A stretch of 64,000 nt of DNA, from contig RKRR01000078.1 of NCBI GenBank assembly GCA_007571305.1, positions 38,128 to 102,127 on the forward strand, written 5' to 3'. Position 1 is the first letter of the stretch; the number at the start of each line of letters is the position of its first letter. This DNA comes from Candidatus Poribacteria bacterium (lineage in GTDB: Bacteria; Poribacteria; WGA-4E; WGA-3G). This document shows positions 1 through 7,674 of the stretch, piece by piece. A model generated the notes under the pieces. The model worked only from the letters and a program-made list of their open reading frames with translations, was not told the origin of the DNA and did no database searches. Both the position numbers and the translations under genes were made by a program.

Positions 1-423
1 CCCCATTTTAAGCTCATCGTTTTTGGACCTCATCTGCTTTGTTGTTCAGAAGACAGGGAGATTGCTAAAGGAAAACCTCTAAGCAAAACACCTCACCCAG
101 CAATGGGCAGTCAGTCTTATTGTTTGTAGACCTCGTTTGTTTCGTTGCTCTGTATATTATAGGGGACTTTAGGATATATCTCAATATTTTTGTATATGGC
201 TGTTAGCAGTTGGCTATCAGAATTTTAAACGTTAGTCATTAGTTCTCTGTCAGCAAAAGTAGGTGGGGCGACATCTCTATAGGGCAACGGCGTTAAATTT
301 GTTGGGTTTTGCTGTATGTTTTTCCAAGAAACGTGTATTGTGGAGTTGAAATTTCGGGAGTAGCAAGAGGAACCAAGGATTCACCACTCAACCCAACCTA
401 CGGGGGGACCTGATTGCTGGTGG
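1..423. other. Intergenic stretch, no gene seen
   Basis: No convincing coding frame, RNA gene or promoter is visible. The end of the stretch (about 405-430) and bases 200-250 carry loose repeats of a GCTGAT/GCTAAT-like motif that also turns up in other spacers of this window (about 1245-1345, 14281-14355, 63121-63180). The permease gene on the minus strand ends just downstream. Confidence 0.5.
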
Positions 424-1182
424 CTAATTGCTCAACAAGAGATGCACACCGGTCGCGAATAGGAAGAAGAGGACGATTCTTGAAAAGAGGAGTTCCGGCA
501 CGCGGTTGTTGAGCGAGATACCTGTTAGCACGCCCAATCCAATGAACGGGAGAAGCGCGAATGCTTCAATCAGAATCTCGAAAGAAAAAAGTTGTAACTG
601 GAAATAGAATGGAATTTTGATGAAGTTGAGTAGGAAATACGTGGCGGTTGTGGTTGCGACGAAGGCATTATTCCCCAAGCGTTGTGGGAGTAGGTACGCG
701 ACGACGACGAGTCCACCCATGTGTGCGAGGGTTGAGAACGCGCCAGCGAATATTCCGGCAAGGAGCCCCTGCCATGTTTTGAATTGGAGTGCTGTTTGAA
801 CGGGTTGTTCAGAATTTCCGAGAAGTGGTTGCCAATACGGACGCAGGAATTCTAATATCGCAAATAAACTGGCGATGCCACCGATAGCCCTTTTCAGATG
901 GACATCAGAGAGGTCCTTCAAAATTAGGCTTGCTAAGGTGATGCCGAGCAGGGAACCGAGGATCAGTCGTGTGACACTTTGTCTATGCCACCGCTTCCAG
1001 TAATGGCAGAGCGAGAAGATGTCTGTTGAAAACAGGAGTGGGAGCATCAACCCGATGACGTTTCGAGCACTACGGAAATGCGTGAACATGGGGACGACGA
1101 TCATCCCGATGCCGCCGCCGAAGCCGGCTTTGCTCACACCGGTAAGCCATGCCCCGAAGCAGAGGATGATGATTTCGTAGAT
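424..1182 (-). CDS. TauE/SafE family sulfite/anion exporter-like membrane protein
   Basis: Integral membrane protein of the TauE/SafE (DUF81) family, which exports sulfite, sulfoacetate or related anions; the substrate here is not known. The glycine-rich N-terminal motif SKAGFGGGIG followed by hydrophobic segments is typical of the family. The first ordinary start (GTG at 1137) falls inside the first membrane helix and has no ribosome site. An AGGAGG (1190-1195) sits 7 nt before an in-frame ATC at 1182, which adds 15 residues (IYEIIILCFGAWLTG) completing helix 1, and a strong promoter lies just upstream. I therefore place the start at the ATC, a rare AUC-type start; a sequencing error (ATG) is the alternative. 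The family assignment is firm and the start is inference. Confidence 0.85.
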   Translation of the reverse strand: MYEIIILCFGAWLTGVSKAGFGGGIGMIVVPMFTHFRSARNVIGLMLPLLFSTDIFSLCHYWKRWHRQSVTRLILGSLLGITLASLILKDLSDVHLKRAIGGIASLFAILEFLRPYWQPLLGNSEQPVQTALQFKTWQGLLAGIFAGAFSTLAHMGGLVVVAYLLPQRLGNNAFVATTTATYFLLNFIKIPFYFQLQLFSFEILIEAFALLPFIGLGVLTGISLNNRVPELLFSRIVLFFLFATGVHLLLSN

Positions 1183-1208
1183 GGTGCTGCCTCCTTTTTG
1201 GTGAGGTA

Positions 1209-1237
1209 AGTATAGCAGGTGGTTGGTAAATTGTCAA
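1209..1237 (-). promoter_or_regulatory. Sigma70-type promoter for the TauE/SafE gene
   Basis: On the minus strand TTGACA (1232-1237), a 17-nt spacer and TATACT (1209-1214). Transcription should begin near 1203, about 20 nt before the proposed ATC start, leaving room for the AGGAGG ribosome site and little else. Confidence 0.8.
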
Positions 1238-1356
1238 GAATATATCCGCGATCAGCCATCAGCAGTCAATAAAGGAGGCAGATCGATGAAGGGAAAACCG
1301 TTACTACCAGAAATGCTTACTGACGACTGAAAGTCTATAGCCAATAGAAGAAATAT

Positions 1357-1385
1357 TTGACATTCGGCGTGAGATGTGATATAAT
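1357..1385 (+). promoter_or_regulatory. Perfect consensus sigma70 promoter for rpsU
   Basis: TTGACA (1357-1362), 17-nt spacer, TATAAT (1380-1385): both hexamers match the sigma70 consensus at every base. It drives rpsU and the dsRBD gene behind it, and lies back to back with the permease promoter. Confidence 0.9.
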
Positions 1386-1431
1386 TTGCAAGGTGCTTTT
1401 GTAATTCTAAATTCTAATGGAGGGCAAAAAA

Positions 1432-1674
1432 ATGGTTCAAGTAGAAGTGAGTGTCAATTCAGGCGAGGCGTTTGATCGCGCCCTGGCACGTTTTAAGAAG
1501 ATGTGTGGAAAAGCTGGTATCGTCACAGAAATTAAAAAACGGAGTTTTTACGAGAAACCGAGTGAGAAGCGTCGTAGAATTGAGATGAAACGGCAGCGGA
1601 AGGTGAAACCGCGCAGAATGGGGGGCGAGCGTCCACAGTTCTACAACAGCGGTGGTAGTGGTAGTACTCGATAA
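1432..1674 (+). CDS. rpsU: Small ribosomal subunit protein bS21
   Basis: Basic 80-residue protein of the 30S subunit, needed for initiation near the anti-Shine-Dalgarno end of 16S rRNA. The sequence opens [20 protein letters not shown] and continues with the lysine/arginine-rich helical body ([15 protein letters not shown]) of bS21, with a short Gly/Ser/Arg tail. An in-frame ATG at 1417 exists, but the ribosome site GGAGGG (1419-1424) overlaps it and lies 7 nt before the ATG at 1432, so 1432 is the start. A consensus promoter precedes it. The dsRBD gene follows after 19 nt with its own AGGAGGG and is probably cotranscribed. Confidence 0.95.
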   Translation: MVQVEVSVNSGEAFDRALARFKKMCGKAGIVTEIKKRSFYEKPSEKRRRIEMKRQRKVKPRRMGGERPQFYNSGGSGSTR

Positions 1675-1693
1675 ATAGTTTTAGGAGGGATGC

Positions 1694-2212
1694 ATGGCAG
1701 ATTTGGCTACTGGCGAGGCTTTGGAGAATTATAAAGGACTTTTGATTCAATACTGCCAGGAACGTGGGTTGCGCCAACCGACTTATGCTGAAACGCAGCA
1801 CGGCCCGGCGGATTCTCCACAATGGCAAGTGACAGTGTCTTATGGCGACTCGGTTCATGAAACACAGGAGCCGATTCCTGGTTCAAAGAAATTTGCGCAC
1901 CAAGTAGCCGCACAGCAGGTGTTAGACGTAATCAATTCGCGGCGCGAAAGTTTTTTAGCGGGTGATGCAGTTAATGCCGCCTCTACGCCGATTTCGGAAC
2001 CTGCTTCAGCTCCTTCTGTACTGCTTGAAGTTCCTATACCACTTGTATCAAGTGCCCTGACGATTGCCAATGAACGGTTGACCACATCGCAACCTTCAAG
2101 GTATCGAACGCTTACAGATGCCGAATTTTCGAAAAAACTTTCCAAACTGACGTTAGAGATTGTCCGGAGTCTGCTTGAGAGGGCGGAGGAAGATAAGATC
2201 ACGTTTCAGTAA
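1694..2212 (+). CDS. Double-stranded RNA-binding domain protein
   Basis: 172-residue protein with one recognisable domain: residues about 10-80 match the dsRNA-binding motif (NYKGLLIQYCQERG, then PTY, the beta strands QWQVTVSYG, and PGSKKFAHQVAAQQVL). The SKKxA..xAA helix is the one that contacts RNA in this fold. RNase III carries such a domain, but no nuclease domain is present here. The rest (Pro/Ala/Ser-rich linker, then a charged helix near residues 140-170) matches nothing I recognise. AGGAGGG at 1683-1689 precedes the ATG. It sits behind bS21, which suggests a role in translation or RNA handling; that is inference. The stop codon is followed within 2 nt by the end of a decayed IS630 element. 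Confidence 0.8.
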   Translation: MADLATGEALENYKGLLIQYCQERGLRQPTYAETQHGPADSPQWQVTVSYGDSVHETQEPIPGSKKFAHQVAAQQVLDVINSRRESFLAGDAVNAASTPISEPASAPSVLLEVPIPLVSSALTIANERLTTSQPSRYRTLTDAEFSKKLSKLTLEIVRSLLERAEEDKITFQ

Positions 2213-2214
2213 GT

Positions 2215-2976
2215 TATAGTAAAGTTTAGCATTGAATGTCCATATTTATAAGAGTGTCTATGGATATATCAACATTGTATTCTCGCAGGCGTTTGATATT
2301 TGCGAAGTCGTGTGCAATCGGATGATAGTCAGGCGAATAAGGGGTAAGAACAATATCTCTGACCCTGTGGCTTGTATCAACTCTTGGGTCCGGAACGTTT
2401 TGTGGAGCCTCGCATTCTCTCAGACAACGACATCTGTCATGAGAAAGCCGCGAACAGAAGTAGGGTCAACCCAGGCATTGAAACACGCAGCATCGCAGCC
2501 CCCTCAAACAGGCACGGCACCGTAAAAGTGGAACCGATGCGTGCAGCAACCAACGTCTTCTGAGTGCTTTTCTCTGAGATCATCCCCAAAGCAGGTTCGC
2601 CTTTCGAAGCGGACCCAGGATGCCTATAACTTTCGGCACGAAACCCATATTCATCGACGTAAATGATCGTTTTGCGTGCGGCGTGTTTCTCAGCACGTGC
2701 TTGACGATAGGTGGCACGTTGGGTATCGCACCGCTCTTTATATCCGAACCGCTCATCTGTTTCGGCTCCGGTTTTTGGGTCGAGAGCAGGTCTTGAGCCT
2801 CTAACCCTCTATAAATTGTTGAACGATCCACGGAAAAACGACGCGAGGTTTCGGATTTTTTACCCCCGGTTTGAATAAAATCTAAGATGCGTTTGCGCAA
2901 ATCTGTTGAATAGGTCATAAGAAACATATTTTATCATAAACAGAAAAATGGCTCTTTAATTCTAAAGGTCACTATA
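2215..2976 (-). mobile_element. Decayed IS630-type insertion sequence
   Basis: An element of about 760 bp bounded by imperfect inverted repeats. The left end begins TATAGTAAAGTTTAG (2215) and the right end, read inward, begins TATAGTGACCTTTAG (2976); about 17 of 24 positions match. Both ends carry TA, the target dinucleotide of IS630/Tc1-mariner elements. The length is short for IS630 (about 1.1 kb), so internal sequence has been lost. It landed between the dsRBD stop codon and the Rieske gene. Its right end creates a TATAAT (2973-2978) that could act as a -10 for the downstream gene, although no good -35 is visible. Confidence 0.8.
2226..2927 (-). pseudogene. IS630 family transposase remnant
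   Basis: The first frame gives an intact N-terminal helix-turn-helix (YSTDLRKRILDFIQTGGKKS, then SRRFSVDRSTIYR). After a deletion and frame changes, other frames give the DDE catalytic core: IIYVDEYGFRAESY (first Asp), then CDAACFNAWVDP, then an in-frame TGA where the second catalytic Asp would be followed by ENARLHKT, then LFLP..YSPDYHPI with REYNVDISIDTL to the end. At least three frame breaks plus the stop make it inactive. Motifs and order are those of IS630 transposases. Confidence 0.8.
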
Positions 2977-3023
2977 ATACCTGTGGCGATAAAAAACAAA
3001 GGACTTACAACCGGAGGTGCATT

Positions 3024-4868
3024 GTGAATATTTCAACCCCTACCCTTGAAGAAACCGGTATCGGCTCTATCCACGTTGAAGAACTTCCACCAATAGAAAT
3101 AGACGAATCTGAACTTACCTATCACCAACTCTGTCCGGCTGAGGATTTTGAGGAACTGGAAGGCAAACCCTTTCATGTCAACGGCACACATCTGGCTGTT
3201 TTCAAGACTGATGATAAGTATTACGCCGTTGACAATCGTTGCCCACACATGGGGTATCCGATGTCTAAAGGGAGTGTCCGTGATGGTGTGCTTATCTGCC
3301 ATTGGCATCATTGGGAATTCGATCTCAAGTCAGGCGCATGTTTTTTGGCATTTGGGGATGATCTGAAAGCATTTCCTGTTGAAGTGCGGGATGATGGCTA
3401 TTTGTACGTTGGGTTAGCAAAAGGTGAGAAAGAGGCAGCAAAACGGCGAGTCATTGAACGTGGCAAACGCGCACTTGAGCGTGGACTCAAAGACCGCAGT
3501 ACCTTCTTTATCGCCAAAGCCGTTACAGCACTTCGTGATGCAGGCGCGGCACCTGCGGAGATTATTCAACAGGGACTCCACTATGGAGCACATAAAAGTA
3601 GTGATGGATGGTCGTCAGGTATCGCTATCCTCACACTTGCAGCGAACCTGTGGGATGACATTGACCCGAAAGACCATAATCTGTTTCTCGTCCACGGATT
3701 AAGCCAGATCAGCCGTAGGACAACGGGAAGCTCACGTCCCTACCGCGCACCCTTTCCAAGAGTGAACGAGGAGCACGACTTGGAAACATTGAAGCGATGG
3801 TTCCGTTATTTTGTCGATAAACGCCACGCTGGTGCAGCAGAACGCATTTTGCTAACGCTTAATGATCGAGATTACGATAAATCGGTCATCGCAGATTTCG
3901 TCTACACGGCAGCAACAGACTTCTACTTTACCGGCGATGGGCATGCCCTTGATTTTGCCAACAAAATGTTTGAAGCGTTGGATTACGTCAAATGGGAGGG
4001 ATCGCACGAGATTTTACGCCCGATTGTCGTTGATTTAGTTGGTAGAACACGGCATGAAGAGACATCTCGATGGGCTGATGCTGTACCTGTTTTGGAGCCT
4101 GTCTTTGAGAGACTTGATAGTATGTGGGAAGACAATCAAGCGAACGAAGCAGAACTGGATATTTCGGATTTTACGCAGACACTGCTCGGTGACGACTTTG
4201 AACCCATTGTCGCGGAGGTTGAGCAGAGCATTCGTAAAGGGGTCAAGCCGACCGATATCTGCCGCGCGATGACCTATGCTTCGGCAGTGCGTACTGCCCG
4301 TTTCCATCTCAAAAACGAGGGGGACTGGCACGATGTCGCGAACATTTACTCGTATGCTCACGCTCTTTATCACGCTTTCCAGTATGCGCCGAGTGCTCAT
4401 CTCCTGCGCGGAATCTTTCACGGTGTCGTCTACTTAGCATATCTGCGCTGGTTGAACATGCCTGCTGCTCGCGTTCCCAGACCCGGGCAACGGATACCTG
4501 ATGAAACTTACGACTCCGTTGACAAAATGTTGGATCGACTCCAAGAGTTCGCTGACTTCCAAAAGGTTTATGAGGCGGAAATTCTTGTGAATCAGTATCT
4601 CGAAGAAGGGCATGATATTGACGCACTGAAACGAGCACTTGCACACATTCTGCTACGTGAAGATGCCGAGCTCCACATGTTCCAAGTCCTCGAGGTCGCT
4701 TTTCGACATTACGAATTGTCAGATGATTTTGAAGAACAACGGATGCATTTGTTGGCAGCGACGCGTTACATCACTGCACAGAAACTGATGAAGAACATTT
4801 TATGGTCTACCGAAAACGCGGAACGGCTTGCTCGAGGCGAATTGCTTAGCGAACGTGAAGATGATTAA
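3024..4868 (+). CDS. Rieske [2Fe-2S] protein with large helical C-terminal region
   Basis: 614 residues. Residues about 33-130 form a Rieske domain of the ferredoxin/nitrite-reductase-small-subunit type: ligands C73-x-H75 (RCPHMGYPMSKG) and C92-x2-H95 (ICHWHHWEFD), so the cluster should be bound. The remaining roughly 470 residues are predicted largely helical, rich in acidic residues and aromatic/His pairs; I do not recognise the family. No signal peptide, so probably cytoplasmic. The start is GTG with GGAGG (3013-3017) 6 nt upstream. The Rieske part could pass electrons to a catalytic C-terminal part or to an unknown oxygenase. It is monocistronic, behind an IS630 remnant, and followed by a 30-nt hairpin at 4908. 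Confidence 0.85.
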   Translation: MNISTPTLEETGIGSIHVEELPPIEIDESELTYHQLCPAEDFEELEGKPFHVNGTHLAVFKTDDKYYAVDNRCPHMGYPMSKGSVRDGVLICHWHHWEFDLKSGACFLAFGDDLKAFPVEVRDDGYLYVGLAKGEKEAAKRRVIERGKRALERGLKDRSTFFIAKAVTALRDAGAAPAEIIQQGLHYGAHKSSDGWSSGIAILTLAANLWDDIDPKDHNLFLVHGLSQISRRTTGSSRPYRAPFPRVNEEHDLETLKRWFRYFVDKRHAGAAERILLTLNDRDYDKSVIADFVYTAATDFYFTGDGHALDFANKMFEALDYVKWEGSHEILRPIVVDLVGRTRHEETSRWADAVPVLEPVFERLDSMWEDNQANEAELDISDFTQTLLGDDFEPIVAEVEQSIRKGVKPTDICRAMTYASAVRTARFHLKNEGDWHDVANIYSYAHALYHAFQYAPSAHLLRGIFHGVVYLAYLRWLNMPAARVPRPGQRIPDETYDSVDKMLDRLQEFADFQKVYEAEILVNQYLEEGHDIDALKRALAHILLREDAELHMFQVLEVAFRHYELSDDFEEQRMHLLAATRYITAQKLMKNILWSTENAERLARGELLSEREDD

Positions 4869-4907
4869 TGCTTATCAGATCAACCAGTTCGGAATCACAA
4901 CCAACTT

Positions 4908-4937
4908 CCGCTGGTAGGGTTTGAACCCTGCCAGCGG
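4908..4937. repeat. Near-perfect 30-nt palindrome after the Rieske gene
   Basis: Arms CCGCTGG-T-AGGGTT and AACCCT-G-CCAGCGG around a 2-base centre; every position pairs, counting one T-G wobble. It lies 40 nt behind the Rieske stop. No T-run follows, so it may be an RNA 3'-end stabiliser or a REP-like unit rather than a classical terminator. The rest of 4869-5082 shows nothing else. Confidence 0.6.
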
Positions 4938-5082
4938 TTGAACTGTAGATGAATTTGTTTGTAGTAGAGCAATTCATCGCCCGTTGCAATGTGAAATGAA
5001 TCAATCGATTCCAAGCAAGCCTTAATTTTAGACTGAACAGGCTACTATAGCTACGCAATCCATTGGTGGGCAGGGGCCTCAG

Positions 5083-5742
5083 ATGGGTTACAGCAATTTT
5101 ACCTTACAAACGGTGCAAAAAACCTTCCAACTTGAAACGGTTCACGCTATTGGACTCTTTGCGGACACAGAACCGATAGCCCCCAGTGCCGCGCTCACGG
5201 AGGAGTTGGCGAAAAAGGTGCCCTTAGCCATCGCCATAAGAACCGAGAAAGCCCGTTCAGAACTCATTGTAGCCGGGGTACTCGTTGAACTTCTTGAACA
5301 CTTCGATCGCCGCATTAGTTTCTTTTCAGGGATCGAATTCAATGTAGACGCTGATGAAGGATTAACGGGGACTTGCGATTTTCTTGTGAGTCTTTCACCA
5401 AACCAACTGTACTTGGAGGCACCGGTTATTAGCCTCGTAGAAGTGAAGAAAGATGACCCCTTGCTAGGGTTAGGACAGTGCGTCGCAGAGATGATCGCAG
5501 CGCAACGTTTTAACGCAGAGAGTGGAAATGGCATTCCACATATTTATGGTGCCGCTACCACAGGCACTGAGTGGCATTTCCTCAAATTGGAGGAAACACG
5601 ATTGTCTATTGATATGGCAGTTTACCCGATCGCGCAATGCGATAAAATCCTCGGCATCCTTGCGAGCATGGTTGAACAAGCGGGATTCCCCCTGCTTGCG
5701 CGGAATAAAGAGGGAACCTCTCCTCTGCTTGCGGAAGAGTAA
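5083..5742 (+). CDS. Conserved hypothetical protein, PD-(D/E)XK nuclease-like
   Basis: 219 residues, no signal peptide. Residues 95-141 carry the pattern of a PD-(D/E)XK active site: GTCDF (D99), a strand ending LVEVKK (E120-x-K122) and then a helix with Q132 (GLGQCVAEM..AAQ), the E-x-K...Q arrangement of restriction-enzyme-like folds. The N-terminal 80 residues are probably helical and unidentified. Such stand-alone proteins are annotated hypothetical; DNA cleavage has not been shown and is inferred only from the residues. No clear ribosome site precedes the ATG, and the gene stands alone between the Rieske and sulfite-oxidase-like genes. Confidence 0.7.
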   Translation: MGYSNFTLQTVQKTFQLETVHAIGLFADTEPIAPSAALTEELAKKVPLAIAIRTEKARSELIVAGVLVELLEHFDRRISFFSGIEFNVDADEGLTGTCDFLVSLSPNQLYLEAPVISLVEVKKDDPLLGLGQCVAEMIAAQRFNAESGNGIPHIYGAATTGTEWHFLKLEETRLSIDMAVYPIAQCDKILGILASMVEQAGFPLLARNKEGTSPLLAEE

Positions 5743-5847
5743 AGGGAGGGGTAGGAACAGGTCCAAGGCGCTTGTGTGATAGACGAAATCCCTACAAGCA
5801 GTTGTTTGACAATATCTCAATTACAGCGGGAACTAAAGTAGGATTTC

Positions 5848-7119
5848 ATGAAATTTTCTGTTGAATATGTAAAAGCACTTGAAGCCGTCCCTAACGCAAC
5901 AAGGCGAGACTTTCTTGCCAGAGTAGGCAAGAGCGCGCTGTTCGCGAGTTTGGGTATATTTGGTGCAGGATGTGAAGCCGTCGATCGGGGGCTTTTGGAC
6001 AGAGGACTCGCACCGATTGTCTTGGCAGACGCGCATGAAGCAGGGCTTCCGAAGCCGGACATGCTTGTCCATTCGGAGACTCCTTTTAACGGAGAGTTTG
6101 CCCCGCACCTTCTCAACGCCGATGTTACACCTACAGAACGCCATTTCGTCCGGAACAACAGCGGTATTCCACAGCGAGCGGTGAACAAGGATCTCCATGG
6201 GTGGAAACTCGTCATAGACGGTGAGGTTTATAAGGAACTCGCGTTGTCAATGGATGACTTGATGCAGTTTCCCCAGGTCACTATGGAAGTGGTATTGGAG
6301 TGTGCGGGAAACGGGAGAAGCCTATTTGAACCAAAGGTTAGCGGAAACCCATGGCAACGTGGTGCGATCGCCTGTAGTGAATGGACGGGTGTGCGCTTGC
6401 GTGATGTCTTACAAACCGCGGGTTTGAAGCCGACTGCTGTCTATACTGGAAACTACGGAGAGGATATTCCCAATGACGGGAGTGAACCCTTTTCGCGAGG
6501 GATTCCGATTGAGAAGGCGATGGACGAACATACGCTTATCGCTCTTAAGATGAATGGAGAAGTATTGCCAGCCGCCCACGGGTTCCCCGCAAGATTGATT
6601 GTCCCCGGATGGATCGGCAGTGCAATGCAGAAATGGCTCCACCGCATCTGGGTGAGGGATAGAGTTCACGACTCGAAAAAAATGAGCGGATATTCCTATC
6701 GCATTCCAACTTACCCAATAACACCCGGCGATGAACCTCCAGTTGAAGATATGCGCATCGCGACTGCATGGCGGGTTAAGTCGCTCATTACCCTTCCCGA
6801 ACCGCATCTGGAATTCAGGACAGGCACCCCAATACAGGTGAGAGGACACGCATGGGCAGGTGAAAATCACATCGATAAGGTCCTTGTCTCAAGCGATTTC
6901 GGTGTCCAATGGCAGGAGACTCTATTGATTCAGCCGTCGAATAGATATGCTTGGTATCATTGGGAAACCGAACTCATGCTTTCAAATAGAGGCTACTATG
7001 AAATATGGGCCCGTGCTTATGACGATACTGGTGCCTCGCAGCCTTTCACACAACCTTGGAATCCCAAAGGTTATCTTGGGAATGTCATTCATAGAGTGCC
7101 TATCACGGTAGCCGCCTAA
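5848..7119 (+). CDS. Tat-exported sulfite oxidase-like molybdopterin oxidoreductase
   Basis: 423 residues. The N-terminus has a twin-arginine motif (ATRRDFLARVG, R19-R20), a hydrophobic stretch and a lipobox-like FGAGC (C42), so it is likely exported folded and perhaps lipidated. Residues about 95-280 form the Mo-cofactor domain of sulfite oxidases, with the molybdenum-ligand cysteine C152 in VLECAGNGR and the downstream GIPIEKAM / GFPARLIVPGWIG blocks. Residues about 305-420 are the Ig-like dimerisation domain. Sulfite oxidation (or SoxC-like sulfane oxidation) is expected from the family. No haem or cytochrome partner gene is adjacent. The start ATG gives a proper Tat signal. Confidence 0.9.
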   Translation: MKFSVEYVKALEAVPNATRRDFLARVGKSALFASLGIFGAGCEAVDRGLLDRGLAPIVLADAHEAGLPKPDMLVHSETPFNGEFAPHLLNADVTPTERHFVRNNSGIPQRAVNKDLHGWKLVIDGEVYKELALSMDDLMQFPQVTMEVVLECAGNGRSLFEPKVSGNPWQRGAIACSEWTGVRLRDVLQTAGLKPTAVYTGNYGEDIPNDGSEPFSRGIPIEKAMDEHTLIALKMNGEVLPAAHGFPARLIVPGWIGSAMQKWLHRIWVRDRVHDSKKMSGYSYRIPTYPITPGDEPPVEDMRIATAWRVKSLITLPEPHLEFRTGTPIQVRGHAWAGENHIDKVLVSSDFGVQWQETLLIQPSNRYAWYHWETELMLSNRGYYEIWARAYDDTGASQPFTQPWNPKGYLGNVIHRVPITVAA

Positions 7120-7496
7120 ACAGTTTTTTTAATCATTGGGTTTTCGCACTGCGCTCCGCTTACGCGCAGGTTTAAGGTATAATTCAACTACGCAGTAAGT
7201 AGTTTCGGACATAGAAAAAGTGCTGTAACTCCACGTGACACGGGCTTTTTCGCTTGGCAAATTTATGTAAATCCGGAGGTTCTGCTTATTGCAACTTGCA
7301 CCTTGACGATGCAACGAACGATGCCATTACGGTCTATCCCAAAGATGCAACCGATCAGTCGAGTTTCTTCGCTGAAATCCAAGATATAGTTGTCTTGGTC
7401 GAACCCGCTGGGAAATTGACAACAACTTAGGCAGACATCAAACAGCAATAGATTCGTATTGTTTATTATATGGGGGTTTCATGCCCTCTTACACAC
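7120..7496. other. Intergenic stretch, no supported gene
   Basis: Both strands hold short open frames, but none has a ribosome site with a plausible start. A minus-strand frame at 7263-7448 reads like a short beta-hairpin peptide and could be a gene fragment; I do not call it. A strong hairpin follows at 7497. Confidence 0.4.
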
Positions 7497-7542
7497 GGTG
7501 GATTGTCACATCCCTATGTATGACAATCCACCATATTTTTTT
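7497..7542. terminator. Intrinsic terminator with perfect 12-bp stem
   Basis: Arms GGTGGATTGTCA (7497-7508) and TGACAATCCACC (7521-7532) are perfectly complementary around a 12-nt loop and are followed by ATATTTTTTT (7533-7542). It would stop rightward transcription before the batC promoter at 7640. The upstream unit is the sulfite-oxidase-like gene 380 nt away. Confidence 0.8.
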
Positions 7543-7639
7543 CATCCTCATCGCACTTGTCTGTAAGAAGGAACTTCGCCTTAAAGTCTCCATGGCAAGG
7601 GAGATGTAGGGAGCCTGTCTGCTATTCCGCCGGATTTGT

Positions 7640-7668
7640 TTGCAAACCGCAAAAGTTTCTGCTATAAT
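7640..7668 (+). promoter_or_regulatory. Promoter giving a probable leaderless batC transcript
   Basis: TTGCAA (7640-7645), 17-nt spacer and TATAAT (7663-7668). The ATG of the TPR gene is at 7675, where transcription would start, so the mRNA is probably leaderless or nearly so, and no ribosome site is present. This also argues against the longer frame starting at 7636, inside the promoter. Confidence 0.7.
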
Positions 7669-7674
7669 GGGACT

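Noticed and set aside
2232-2525. Plus-strand open frame of 97 codons
   Set aside because: Shadow of the decayed IS630 transposase, whose C-terminal motifs read on the minus strand here.
4915-4930. tRNA T-arm (GGTTTGAACCC-like)
   Set aside because: It is the centre of a 30-nt palindrome; no acceptor, D or anticodon arms fit around it.
7263-7448. Small minus-strand gene
   Set aside because: Peptide looks protein-like in part, but there is no ribosome site, start context or recognisable family.
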